The notes under the pieces: model-generated
Seen by the model: only the letters and a program-made list of their open reading frames with translations
Told to the model about the DNA's origin: nothing
Databases searched by the model: none
NCBI GenBank assembly: GCA_948470475.1
Contig: OX419337.1
Span: forward strand, 492,501-556,500
Direction: 5' to 3'
From: Galaxea fascicularis
Taxonomy: Eukaryota; Cnidaria; Anthozoa; Scleractinia; Euphylliidae
Length of the DNA: 64,000 nt
Position numbers and translations under genes: made by a program
In this document: positions 44,890 to 56,543 of the stretch, piece after piece
How positions within the stretch are numbered: the first letter of the stretch is position 1
Layout: each line of letters opens with the position of its first letter

Positions 44890-45240
44890 TCGAGTTCTGT
44901 TTTCACAATCCAGGCTCGGCTAAAACCAAATAGAACATTTTTACCGAAACTTTTATTTTGTTATACTTAATAGTTTCTTCTTCTCGTAAATAGGTTTTTA
45001 CGAATCTATTTCGTTTTTCTTGCGTTCCCACTAAATTCTGTTTCCACAACCTAAACTTGGCTAAAACCAAAGTGCACTTACGAAACGTTTTGCCAAAAGG
45101 TTTTTATTTCACGGTACTAGACTCTTTTTCTCGTAAAAGGTTTCGGAATTATCTTACACTTAGAGATCGCAAAGATTTAACCATAACAGTATTTCTGGGT
45201 CGTCGTCGTCTAAAACATGCATTCAAGATTGCAAATATAT
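44890..45240. repeat. Diverged tandem duplication, about 137-bp period
   Basis: TTCTGTTTTCACAATCC...GGCTAAAACCAAA at 44896 and TTCTGTTTCCACAACCT...GGCTAAAACCAAA near 45033, each followed by TTTTTATTT and CTCGTAAA. No gene is seen. Confidence 0.45.
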
Positions 45241-46559
45241 AAATGCAAAATAAGAGTTTCAGGCGTATTACTTTAAATTTCTGCTTTAGGTGATAATTTG
45301 CGATACTTTCTTTCCCCTTCTCGCGTGAAGGTATCAGGATTCTGACTTTTTTTTTTCCATAGATGTAATTCTTACTTTCCTGAGGTCTTCGTCATCTAAA
45401 ACGATTGAATAATGCAACAATACAAGAGATCCTAGCGCATTAGTTTTAAACTCCTATGTGTTCTAGACTAACTACCAATTGCCGAAGTCTGGACAGGAGA
45501 GAGGAGAGAGAGAGAGAATTTGGCATAAATAGTACTATAGTTAACAACTATTTTAGTCGTAGCACTGCAGCGATGTTTGTAACACCCTGAAGACAACAAG
45601 GTAAGTGATTAAACTCAAATTCGAATATAGTGGCTTCCAACAACAGACTAACAGCGAGAAAATTATGAAAAAAATTCCTCTTCATGGGACGCTACCATAC
45701 GATAGATTCAAATGCGACAAAAAGTATTTTTCCTTATTTTCTTCCGTTTTCCTTACGAACTAATTTTTTTTCCTCACGAAGCTAATTTTCAAAGTACCAG
45801 TACAAACTTTCAAATAAAAGCACTGATTGTGAAAATGACTCGATAGCCTATAATTTATCATTTTGAAACCTGACACTCAAAATTTTCAAATAACAACACG
45901 TTCTTTATCCATTTTGGAAAAGAGTTCATAGGCCTTAAAATACTTTTTCATAAGTGGCACACGAAATTTCAAGGTTCCTGTTCAAACGAGTAAAAACACC
46001 CCAATTAGTTACAATTGGACCATACTGTAAAACCGACAATAAAGTCAGAAATAAACTTTCACAAAAAATAGCAATATTTCTAGTAATTCATACGCCCGAC
46101 AAAGGACAATACCTGATATTTTAGACTCAAATCTGTCAAAAATACAATACCAAATATGTAGATTTAAATCAGAAAGACAAATGTAAAGCTCTGCTCAGAA
46201 GTTAATAAAAAAATAAACATAAGATATGTATTAGCTTCAGAGCACGAAATGACTCTTATGTCTACAAAATGTATATAAGATATTTATTAGCATAAGATAT
46301 TAATTAGCTTCAGAACACGAAATGACTCTTATGTCTAGAAAATGTATTAAAAAAAATAAAGTCAAAAACACAAAAGATGGCAAATAAAAAACACCAACCC
46401 TTCACATTACAGTCAAAGAAAAAATAAAGTGCTGCAACAAAACGCGGCAAACTTGTCTGTCTCCTTGTTAACTTTATAAAGTAAAAAAACTTAAGTTGGA
46501 ATAAAGAATATAAAAAAAGGGAAGAGTAGAAAAAGTACAGATTAGGAGAGGGAGGGCAG

Positions 46560-46878
46560 GAATGGGAGAGGGAGGGGTGGGAGGTACTCCCATCCCTGCC
46601 TTCTTCCACTCGACAGAGTGGGAGCGGGAGGGTGGGAGGTACTCCCATCCCTGCCTTCTTCCACTCGACAGAGTGGGAGAGGGAGGGTGGGAGGTACTCC
46701 CATCCCTGCCTTCTTCCACTCGACAGAGTGGGAGAGGGAGGGTGGGAGGTACTCCCATCCCTCCCTTCTTCCACTCGACAGAGTGGGAGAGGGAGGGTGG
46801 GAGGTACTCCCATCCCTCCCTTCTTCCACTCGACAGAGTGGGAGAGGGAGGGTGGGAGGTACTCCCATCCCTCCCTTC
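46560..46878. repeat. 55-bp minisatellite, about 5.8 copies
   Basis: GAGGTACTCC recurs at 46581, 46636, 46691, 46746, 46801 and 46856, an exact 55-base period. The unit includes CACTCGACAGAGTG. Copies differ at one or two bases (CTGCC/CTCCC). Because 55 is not a multiple of 3 and the unit lacks stops in most frames, long open frames appear on both strands; they are artefacts. Confidence 0.95.
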
Positions 46879-46879
46879 C

Positions 46880-48660
46880 GGGATAATTTATTCACATATT
46901 AATTTTTTTAAGAACAGGGAAGTTGAGATAGTTTAAAGATAATTGTTAATATATGTACAAATTTAGGAGAATTGGGTTAGTTGCATTATAAAGAAGTAAT
47001 TTATTTATCTGTTGTGAAGTTGTTTTGGGGAGGGAGGAATATTTGTGCATTGTCGTACTAACTGCTCGGTTATGCAATACTCCTAGGGTTGACCCTTGAA
47101 CTCTTAGAAGTTATTAGCATATTTTTTCTTAAATAAAGGGGGTGGTATATGTGAAATTGGGAGAAAATGGGGTGAATCGAGATTGAAAGAAAGGTGAAAA
47201 GGTATACACATAAATTATAGTCTGTTAATGGTGAAACAGGCACGTTATTGTCGTGGAGGACGGTATGGGCTTGATCTAATTATTTACTTAAAATTTAGTA
47301 TTTGAAGCACTTTCAATATTTCCCACTTTTCCCTTATTTTCAACATTCTCCCAAGCAACTCTTCTTCCTTCCAAAAGTTTACAGGGTTACTGAAACCATT
47401 TTGATTCAAAGAAATCTTGGCGAGGCATTGACGGAAGTGATGAAAGGTACACAAAACAAGGCATTTACAGGTTAGCCCAACCCTCTAAATATATTGTTCA
47501 GGTGACTGGACAAACTTATCAGCCAGAGGTTATGTTGATATTACCCCAAATTCTCTTAACTAATGCACAAAGAAAGTTATAGAAATGAGAATTGATATTG
47601 GAACTTGGGAGTTACATTTAATCCTTCTTGTTCTCAGTGCAAAATAGTCTCACTAGTTCTGTTTCAGTTTTCTTGTGGATAGCTTGGGAGTCGGAATTCT
47701 CCTTTTCGTTCTATCTCTTATGGAGTGAAGTTAAATGGTTGAACTTGCACTCTTTCTCTTTCTCCACAGGGGGTAGAGAAGGCCATCTCTTCTTGCAGAG
47801 GGAGGGGTGAGAGGTCATTTCATAATTAGTCCCCAGGGCATCAGTTTAATTTTTTGTGGTTTTTAATTAATTTCATTTTCCGAGTTTGATTTGCTCTTAT
47901 GGTGTTATGTGTGCTGTCTCCAGTGTGACCAATTCTTTTAATTTTCTGTTTCCTCTTGAGAAAGAGCTACTTGTTTCATGGAACTGATTTATTTTGCTTT
48001 CTCACTAAAGCTTTTAAAACATTAGTTTGCCTAATTACTGGTGGCTGTGGACGAGCACTTTGAATTTTAGTGCTAGGGCTTCGATATATGGTCCTATACA
48101 ACAATACGGCTCTTTTGAGTATCTTGCACACGGAGGGTCTCCTGTTCCCAGTAGGAGGGGACTGAAATTGGTTCTACATCCAAGGACCCCTGTGCCAAGC
48201 TTTGTTGGTAAATCCCCAAATCATAGGCCTTTGGTACTTCCCAGTTAAAAATAAAGTACACAGACACAGAGGATTGGCCACATTGTCCTTTATAGACTTT
48301 GTGGCAGTTTACTGTGAAAAGCGTAAACTCTAACGGTTTTTTTCCGACTGTTTGTTCTTCTCCAACTAATCACACACACAAAGGATCAAAATTGGTCAAG
48401 GGCAGTGCCAATCAAACCAAGCTTTGACGACAGCCTTTAAAGTAGCCACGTAGCTGAATCGGCTACCCGGGTTAAATAAAGTTTTCCTTTTTTATTGTAA
48501 GTTTTCATTTGAGAATTATTACACAATGTTTACAAAATGGACACCACACTAAGAACGTTAGTATACAACGTTGCACTGTGTACAATACGCTGCTTCTGGT
48601 TAAATAAAGTTAGTTACTTGTTCGAATGTAAGCAGACTGCACCTTTGCCCTTCGACAACA
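46880..48660. other. No gene recognised; possible SINE/LINE 3' end at 48440-48490
   Basis: GGCTACCCGGGTTAAATAAAGTT (about 48462-48483) and a second GGTTAAATAAAGTT at 48598 resemble the 3' ends of non-LTR elements. Otherwise only short unsupported open frames. Confidence 0.35.
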
Positions 48661-48683
48661 TTGACAAGAGAATAGTAAATTCA

Positions 48684-49046
48684 TGAATATTGAGGAGAGA
48701 AAGATATCAGCAGATCAACAAGAAGATACCAAAGAAGTGCTTCGACAGTTTTTGGAACGTGATCTTGGTTACAAAGATGTAAGAGACTGCTGAGATTCAG
48801 CGGGTTCACCGAATAGGCAAGGGAAGGAACGTTATAAAGATTGCGAGGAAATATTGGCGCCGGGTCATCGATTTTACAAGGCACAAAATACCAAATGTTG
48901 AAAGACCCTCCACCAAAATCGTCAACAGGCAAAAAGTACAACTTGAAACACTGAAACAAACTCGAAGGAACCAACCAGACAAAGTATACATAAATGGTGA
49001 GTATTGGTCTGCTGGCAAGGAACTCGAGATATCCGATGGCCGCTAA
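48684..49046 (+). pseudogene. LINE ORF1 remnant
   Basis: Frame 1: MNIEERKISADQQEDTKEVL then RQFLERDLGYKDV. After a shift near 48785 it continues EIQRVHRIGKGRNVIKIARK and ends KVYINGEYWSAGKELEISDG, R, stop. The FLERDLGY...EIQRVHRIGK order is the C-terminal RNA-binding part of L1/Tx1 ORF1 proteins. The single shift abolishes it. Confidence 0.7.
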
Positions 49047-49336
49047 TCGTTTAAGCCACTATTAAAATCAAACTTAAATTCTTATTGCAGGGCGGATGCA
49101 AATGGAGAGTTCTGAAGATAGGCCGCAAGCAAAACGAATCAGCATTGCAAACTTCAACTATTTGCGTCCTACGGCTGTTTTTATTGCTGTCTTTGTGTAT
49201 TTTTGTCCGCATATTTTCTGACCCTGTTTCTGTTTATTTTTTGATTTTGTAGTTTACACCTTTGATCAATTACAGAAGTGCTCTTGGGGATGGATGGCCA
49301 GGGAAATTTATATTACAAACCAAAGTAAACAAATAA

Positions 49337-50075
49337 ATGGATCTTAAAATAGGGTCTCTTAATGTAAGAGGATTAGGAGACAAGGCAAATCATCGGGAAA
49401 CGTTTAATTGGCTCCGCTCGAAAAAGATGTCAATATTTTTCCTTCAAGAAGTTCATTGCACTGAAGAGAATAAGCATGATTGCCGAGCAGAATGGGGATA
49501 TCAAGTGCTATTTAGCTGTGGCTCAAGCAAAAGTGCAGGTGTTGCCATTCTCTTTAACAACAATTTTGACTTTCAAATTTCTAAAGCTTATTCAGACCCC
49601 GGGGAACGCTTCATAGTATGCGACTTTATTACAAATGGGAAGCACCTGTTAACCAAATCAAATCAATTATACAACAAACTAAGGATGAATATGCGAAGGA
49701 TATGTTTGTACTCTGGGAAATGGTAAAACTGAAACTGAGGGAGGAATCAATGAAATATGGAGCATCTAAGAAAAGAAAATGAAGCAGGAGCGAGAGAATA
49801 TCGAACAGTCAATTGAAACTTTAGAAAAAGATATTACAAATATCTACATAGATGACTCTCAAAAACAAAAAATATGGTTGGAACTTGAAACAAAGAAAGG
49901 AGAATTAGGGCTATTGATTGAATACCAAACAAAACAAGCTATTCTCAGATCCAAATCCCGATGGTACAATGAAGGCAAGAAAAATACTAAGTACTTTCTT
50001 GATTTAGAAAAAAGACATTGCAAACAGGGAACTATAACTCAGATTAAAACTTTGTCACCGACAAAGACATTTTGA
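49337..50075 (+). pseudogene. LINE ORF2: truncated endonuclease and linker
   Basis: Starts MDLKIGSLNVRGLGDKANHR, with FLQEVHC as the APE endonuclease motif and SAGVAILFNN. After about 100 residues the endonuclease stops making sense (FITNGKHLL) and jumps to linker sequence, consistent with an internal deletion; the family domain is about 220 residues. A second frame (49779-50075) has the linker RSKSRWYNEGKKNTKYFLDL. Confidence 0.8.
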
Positions 50076-50225
50076 ACAAATGTGTTTCCTTTTATGAAAG
50101 CCTCTATAGCTCCAAAATAAACGAGTGCCTCACTGAAGACTTTTTCCAACAACCAAATAAAAGACATTTGAATGAAAAAGAAGAATTTTCTTGCAAAGGA
50201 CTGCTCAACAGGGAGGAATGTCTAG

Positions 50226-51590
50226 ATGCGCCTAAAACTGTCTTCGGATAAAACCCCTGGAACAGATGGTCTTCCCGGTGAATTTTATAAGGTTTTCTGG
50301 AACGATTTGGTTGATATTCTTATAAACGCTCTCAATTACTCATATGAAACAAGAAAACATTCTGTATTGCAAACACGAGGTATCGTGAAACTTATACCCA
50401 AAAAGGTTGCCGAGCTCAATTTAGTCAAAAACTGGCGATTGTTAACGCTGTTAAATTGTGATTATAAGATTGCGACTAAAGCCATAGCGAACCAAATTAA
50501 AATTGTGCTTCCTAAACTTATATCAGGAGATCAGACAGGCTTTATAAAGGGTAGATTTATTGGGGAAACTATTCGATTGATCGACAGTGTTATTAAATAT
50601 ACTAAAGCGAAAAACATTCCAGGAATTCCTCTTTTTCTTGATTTCGAGGAAGCCTTTGACACACTAGAATGGTCTTTTATTCATAGGACTTAAGAAGTTT
50701 TGGGCTCTGGATCACAATTATTACAATGGATTAATGTTCTCTACTTCGACATAGAAAGCTGTATTTGAAATAATGGATGGGCAAGTAATTTCTTCAAACT
50801 TAATTGAGGAGTTCGGCAGGGCTGTCCTCTGTCGCCCTATCAGTTATTCGTTTTATACCTCTTACTAACCTCTAACTGAGTTCGAGGTCCGTCCTGTAAG
50901 TTATGGACCGAGTTTTTTCCCGTTCACTTATGGCCCAAGCGCAAAGCGTACAGGCCATAAATCAACAGGAAAAAACAGTACGGACCGAGAAAACGAGGTT
51001 AGTAAGATATTTGTTATATCTTTGAGGTTAATCAGGAGTGCGGGAAAGGAAACTTTCAAATTTAGCGGGTCGAACAGGAGAGTACAGCCCGCAAAATTGA
51101 CCAATCAGAGCACACGCACTAACTGAGAGATATAATAAGTAGAAATAATGGCAGAAGCTTTTTGAAGAAGTAATAAAATCAGGGGAATATCTATAAATAA
51201 TCATGAAATTAAACTCAGACAATACGCAGACGACACCACATTTATATTAGACGGTTTGGAACATTCCCTTGAAGAAGTTCTTAGGCTATTAGATATTTTT
51301 GGAGATATGGTCTGGCCTTAGACTCAACTGCAGCAAGTCGGAAGCCTTGTGGATTGGCTCAAGAGCAAAATGCGATCTTAAACTTTGTCCGGAAAAAATT
51401 TCAAATGGTCCAGTGAAAAAGTCAAAGCACTTGGGAGTGTGGCTTGCAATAGACAAATGTAACATTATCTCAAAACTACAAAGACAGATTGGAAAAAGCA
51501 AAGAAGATATTAGGCTGCTGGAAATTTCAGAGACTCAGTCTACTACGAAAAATCATGGTTTTAAAAAAGTCTAGTGGCACCACAATTAGT
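50226..51590 (+). pseudogene. LINE ORF2: reverse transcriptase remnant
   Basis: Motifs in order: SSDKTPGTDGLPGEFYKVFW, NWRLLTLLNCDYKIATKAIA, DQTGFIKGRFIGE, FLDFEEAFDT (catalytic Asp), GVRQGCPLSPYQLF near 50818, then after a MITE the catalytic QYADDTTFIL near 51216, and LNCSKSEALWIGS. Frames shift at least three times. Confidence 0.85.
50860..51146. mobile_element. MITE inserted in the LINE
   Basis: Interrupts the LINE between GVRQGCPLSPYQLFVL and the sequence leading to YADD. It begins CTTACTAACCTC; GAGGTTAGTAAG recurs inverted at about 50997. CGAGGTCCGTCCTGTAAG and related arms fold back. Exact ends are uncertain. Confidence 0.6.
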
Positions 51591-52520
51591 ATATACTCTT
51601 GCCCCTCTCTAAATGGATGCCGAAACAATTAAAGAGCTTAACGCATTTTTTTACAAATTTCTTTGGAACGAAAATAGACAAAATAAAGCGTAATGTAATA
51701 ATAAACAACTATGCTGAAGGAGGACTTAAGATGATCGATATAGCTTCTTTTAACAAATCCCTTAAGACTTATTGGATTAAAGAATCCCTCAAGCAGCTGG
51801 AAAAGTATCCTTGATTTGGAATTTCAACCCTACGGAGGCAAAGTGGTGCTACTAGGAAACCTTAATAAAAAAGACATGCACATTATATTTAAGAAATCAG
51901 AGCCTTTTGTTAAAGAAATCCTTGAAATCTGGTCTGCCACATCCTTTGAGGAGAAATTCACAAACTAGTTTTTTAAGGGAATAACGAAAGTTGAAAATTT
52001 AATGGATGAATTTTCTAAGTTTCCGTCACTAAATGCTTTTCAAAATGAATACGGCCAGCAGGTTTCCCTCTAAAATTTTACGGAATGATCTCAGCAATTA
52101 ATTGTCTACGTAGACAGATAGAGGAAACACAGGCTGGCTAATTGTTCAAGACTTGTTTATAAAAAGCTTGTGTCAAGTAAAAACGAAAAAACAAAATAAA
52201 GCCAAGAAAAATGGCACAAGGAAATAAACATTGGCTCACACGAAAATATCATCTGGAAAACAGCTTTTGAATTGGCTTTTACATGTAGAAAGAACTCCAA
52301 ACGAATAGTTTTTAACTTCAAATTATTACAACGGCAATTAGTGACCAATACCTTTCCCGAAAAATTGGGACTTGTAGATGATGAGGTCTGTAATTTCTGT
52401 CAGAGTGAGAGAGAAAGCCTTTACCACTTATTTTGGGAATGTGAAAAAACAAAGCTGTTCTGGAAAGGCAAAGTCAAGAGGGTCTGCCAATTCGCTCCTC
52501 ACAGATCATGTGTTCAGTAA
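51591..52520 (+). pseudogene. LINE ORF2: C-terminal part with Cys/His tail
   Basis: GGLKMIDIASFNKSLKTYWI (51718-51780) and, further on, RIVFNFKLLQRQLVTNTFPE then CNFCQSERESLYHLFWEC (52303-52450), the CxxC...H...C tail of the family. Stops intervene throughout. Confidence 0.75.
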
Positions 52521-52745
52521 GCAGAAAGACAGCTTAAAATTCCTTACCAAAGGAGATAAGATGACTTTCTCCATTGCATGGACAATGGTGTTTTGTAAAC
52601 AAAGAGATTCAGTGCTGTTGTCCACAGCCGCCCGGGGTGAGCTTAAATACCATGTCACCAACAAGCAGGCAGTGGAATGTTGCTGTTATGTTTGGATAGT
52701 ATGCACACGAGCATTTTTGGCATCCGATCTTGGCGTTACGTGACA

Positions 52746-53450
52746 AAGATAGTTTCCATGGGCAATAAAAAGGACCAACACGAACAGGAACTCTGTCTGT
52801 TATTGCCATTCCAAATCGACAGAGATAATAATAAGTCCTCGTTAGCAGAATAATTTTAATGTAGGTTCGACTGTTGCCGTTTCAGGTCAGCAAAGATGAA
52901 AAGATGGTATTGTTAGCAGAGTGGGTTCTATTCTTTGCAGACTTAGCGTTGCCGCCCACACTGAACAAGCTAGAACCAGCCACACATCAAACGTCTGTGT
53001 TTCTGAAGCCGATGCTGACTTTCCAGCGAGCACAACCGTCCAGGATGGACTCCGGGTATTAAGACACATCCTGCCCTGAAACAATCCCCCAAAATAGTAG
53101 CCGTACCGTACAAACGAAAAGAAACGAAAAAGACAGAGATAAGAAAACCGTCACTGTTAAGTATAAGCATTATTTGGTAGCATGGTGGCAAGTGTTACTG
53201 TACACTTTTGCCTTACAAAGTAGACTTGTCACAACTTTCCGCTGCTAAGAAACAAAGGTATTTTTAAAACCAAAAGAAAATGCTTTGACACAAGCTCCTT
53301 CATGTTGTTACGAGTTTGTTGTTGTTAGAGGAATGTAGTTTGTAGTCTACGCAGAACGCAGGGTTGTCGGAACAGCAACAAGGGTATTTATTCCAAAAGA
53401 ACGTAGTGAATACTGCTCAAGAAATTCCACAACTTTAAGCGTGAAAGTCA
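52746..53450. other. No gene seen
   Basis: GGTTCGACTGT at 52864 could be a Tigger-like MITE end without a partner. No other feature. Confidence 0.3.
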
Positions 53451-53451
53451 C

Positions 53452-53544
53452 ACTGCGACCTGTCACTCTTGAATAAACACGGCCTCTGCCAAATACACAC
53501 GCGACCTCTGTCACATTTCAATAAACACGGCCTTTGCCAAATAT
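53452..53544. repeat. 48-bp satellite, left part
   Basis: Two units of GCGACCTCTGTCACATTTC / AATAAACACGGCCTCTGCC / AAATACACAC. The array is split by the foldback element and resumes at 54907. Confidence 0.85.
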
Positions 53545-54906
53545 GAGTTTGGGTTTTGGTCGAGGGTCGAGGGTCGAGGGTAAAATGTCGAGGGTCGAGG
53601 GTAAGATGTCGAGGGTCCGAGAAAAATGTCGAGGGTCCATAAAAAACTAAAATTGTAAGTTGTAAAAAATAAAATGTTTTTGTATACTTTCACGCGAGTT
53701 TGGGTTTTAGTCGAGGGTCGAGGGTAAAATGTCGAGGGTCGAGGGTAAGATGTCGAGGGTCCGAGAAAAATGTCGAGGGTCCATAAAAACTAAAAATTGT
53801 AAATTCTAAAAAATAAACTGGTTTTGTATACTTTCACGCTTCATTTACACAGCTTCCACAGATGCACCCGCAACCGCAAATAAATAGATGCCGGCTGAGA
53901 GAGGTCAAGGTTAACTGTGTGGAAAGCGTGACTAAGTAATTCGTCCATCGAAATATGGTTTTCTCTTAGGCGCCTACATCTCGCAGTTCCTGGGTTTCCA
54001 TCCACCGTGAAGTCATAAGTAGAACTATACATCGACCAGTACTCGTCACACACTGCAAAACTCGAACTGAGGAACAGCAAATGATTTCGCAACCAGAGAT
54101 GCTCTAATGGAGGGGCTTTTAGCAACGTCTGACAAAAGACTGACAAGAAAAACAAATGTTTGTTGTTTCAGTCTTTGTTTTTTTTAATTTTTATCCATGG
54201 TATGTTTCAAGATTTGTTGTCTCCGAATGCGACAAAATAAAAAATTTCTGAAAAAAACAATTTTCGTTTGTGAGTTACAATACTGAGCTGGAATAAAAGT
54301 TTCCCAAACATGACATAACATTGAAAAGATATGTTCCTGTGGGGCGCTAATGGACAGGCTTTTAGCAACGTCTGACAAAAGATTGACAAGAAAAACGATC
54401 AAATCTTGAAACATCATGGATAAAAATTAAAAACACAAAGACTGAAACAACAAACATTTGTTTTTCTTGTCAATCTTTTGTCAGACGTTGCTAAAAGCTC
54501 CTCCATTAGCGCATCTCTTGTTGCGAAATCATTTGCTGTTCCTCAGTTCGAGTTTTGCAGTGTGTGACTTATAACTTCACGGTGGATGGAAACCCAGGAA
54601 CTGCGAGATGTAGGCGCCTAAGAGAAAACCATATTTCGATGGACGAATTACTTAGTCACGCTTTCCACACAGTTAACCTTGACCTCTCTCAGCCGGCATC
54701 TATTTATTTGCGGTTGCGGGTGCATTTGTGGAAGCTGTGTAAATGAAGCGTGAAAGTATACAAAAACAGTTTATTTTTTACAATTTACAATTTTTAGTTT
54801 TTTATGGACCCTCGACATTTTTCTCGGACCCTCGACATCTTACCCTCGACCCTCGACATTTTACCCTCGACCCTCGACCCTCGACCCTCGACCAAAACCC
54901 AAACTC
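53545..54906. mobile_element. Foldback element with 9-bp target duplication (Mutator-like)
   Basis: Begins GAGTTTGGGTTTTGGTCGAG and ends CTCGACCAAAACCCAAACTC, flanked by identical GCCAAATAT (53536-53544 and 54907-54915). The arms are about 450-600 bp and near identical in inverted order: GTCGAGGG tandem repeats, a 165-bp unit coding VDGNPGTARCRRLRENHISM when read outwards, and TTTTAGCAACGTCTGACAAA. They close on a spacer (54215-54398). The left arm has its terminal module, about 152 bp, twice (53545 and 53697). A 9-bp duplication and long arms point to Mutator-like elements; no transposase is present. Confidence 0.85.
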
Positions 54907-55110
54907 GCCAAATATACACGCGACCTCTGTCACATTTCAATAAACACGGCCTCTGCCAAATACACACGCGACCTCTGTCACATTTCAATAAACACGGCCT
55001 CTGCCAAATACACACGCGACCTCTGTCACATTTCAATAAACACGGCCTCTGCCAAATATACACGCGACCTCTGTTCCATTTGAATAAGCACGGCCTTTGC
55101 CAAAACTTTA
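54907..55110. repeat. 48-bp satellite, right part
   Basis: Four units; CGCG recurs at 54919, 54967, 55015 and 55063, an exact 48-base period. On - it reads as a 16-residue repeat (IWQRPCLLKCDRGRVC), which I take as a by-product because 48 is a multiple of 3. Confidence 0.9.
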
Positions 55111-55114
55111 CAGC

Positions 55115-56280
55115 TTGTAAACACTACTCACTCTCTAAACCTCGAGCTCGGCGGTTGCAAATATACCTTTTATATAAAATTTATACATTAGTGTGGCAAT
55201 GTCTTGCAAACGCCTGTTGTAAAATGTTAGCAGCTTGGTGCGGGTGAGGAGTTCTTTGTACGTTTCAGATTTGGATCTATAATACGAAATGTAGACCTTT
55301 CGACCCTTATAGACAACAACAGTAATTGCTGCAGGGGTTGCAACTTGTGAATATTACATACTTGTATACTTAGTACTATATATTGTACATAGTCATGTTT
55401 TTTTAAAAAAATAATAGTTCGCCTTCATATTCACCAATAGGCCATATTCATATTCTCGGTATTGAACTGGATCTAGCATGAAGTGGAGGCTCTCGCGGGG
55501 GAATGCATTTACATATGAAAGTAGACAGGTGTCCCCAATTAGCTTACTGTATAGCTTAATACTTTGACACAGGAAAAAAGTTATTAGTTATTAACTATTT
55601 ATTATATGTTTGCATTTCCTTTGCTGAAAATTTAGATTACACCCTTAAGGAAATTCTCAACAGTTTTTTGGCTTTGGGGTGTCTATTGTAACCAAAATTT
55701 CTTATAGAAGACAAGCTTCAATTTCCTTGACATTATAACAACTTTTCAATGCATGACTAAAGTTTATTTTCCCATAGATTTCCAAGCAACAGCTGTTAAC
55801 ATAGCAACAGTAATGTAACACAAGGCTGCTCATTAAAAAAAAAAAGGCTCAATTATCTCGAAATCCAGCCAGATACTTGATAACAAAAATGAGAATGTAA
55901 ACTACAGTGTACTCAAGTCCTGCAACTTGTGGGCCAGGTTAGAAAAAAATTTGTGAGAGTATTTTTAAAATAATATTTAAACTAAAAGGTCGAGATTAGG
56001 CTTTATGTTCTTTCACACTTTGCAACTCACTCAATATTTTTGTCACTTAATCTTAATTAATTATGTATGTTTTACCTAGTTGTCATAAAGTCCAACGGTT
56101 TTTCAAATATTATGTAACTGACGATGATGTTGGCAACATCGAAACATGTCTTTTAAAATTAAAAATGTCATAATCTTCTTAAAAATCAATATTTAAACTG
56201 CAAATAATAAGACTTGTTTTGTTCATTTCTGCATTTTTCTCTTATAATAAGCTTTTTAAAGAAATATGAAACTTTTACAC
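55115..56280. other. No gene seen
   Basis: AT-rich, with short unsupported open frames only. Confidence 0.35.
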
Positions 56281-56287
56281 CTTTGTT

Positions 56288-56419
56288 TCAAGAGCTGACC
56301 AAGTGATGGTAAATTACCAGCCGAGCTGTGACAGTCAACATGTTGGTCAGCTGATGGCCTACATATGCAACAGTCAAGGTATTGTCCAAGTTTTGAGTGA
56401 CATACCAACCAAGTGTGGA
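56288..56419 (-). CDS. Possible last coding exon, unrecognised gene
   Basis: Acceptor accactttcag, then the open frame STLGWYVTQNLDNTLTVAYV, GHQLTNMLTVTARLVIYHHL, VSS and TGA. The composition is protein-like and partly hydrophobic. The phase does not join directly to the exon at 57345, so another exon would be needed, or this is chance. Confidence 0.25.
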   Translation of the reverse strand, partial: STLGWYVTQNLDNTLTVAYVGHQLTNMLTVTARLVIYHHLVSS

Positions 56420-56543
56420 CTGAAAGTGGTCACTAATGGTTCACCAATGAGAAGATCATGGCAATCACCTCTTAACCAAGGATTCTTATGTGTATTTACA
56501 AGATCACTCACTTTCATACTTTATACAAAACTGTTTATAAATG

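Larger units (their letters stand above)
48660..52745 (+). mobile_element. Decayed L1/Tx1-type LINE
   Basis: An ORF1 remnant (48684-49046) and an ORF2 remnant (49337-52520) in the same orientation, with endonuclease, reverse transcriptase and a Cys/His tail in the usual order. Many stops and frame changes, an internal deletion in the endonuclease, and a MITE insertion at about 50860-51146 show it is dead. Confidence 0.88.

Noticed and set aside
46310..46936. Protein genes of 84-167 codons on both strands
   Set aside because: They are by-products of the 55-bp minisatellite: the same peptide units recur in several frames on both strands.
53470..55080. A CRISPR-like array from regular 48-bp repeats
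   Set aside because: Units are contiguous with no unique spacers, in a eukaryotic repeat context.
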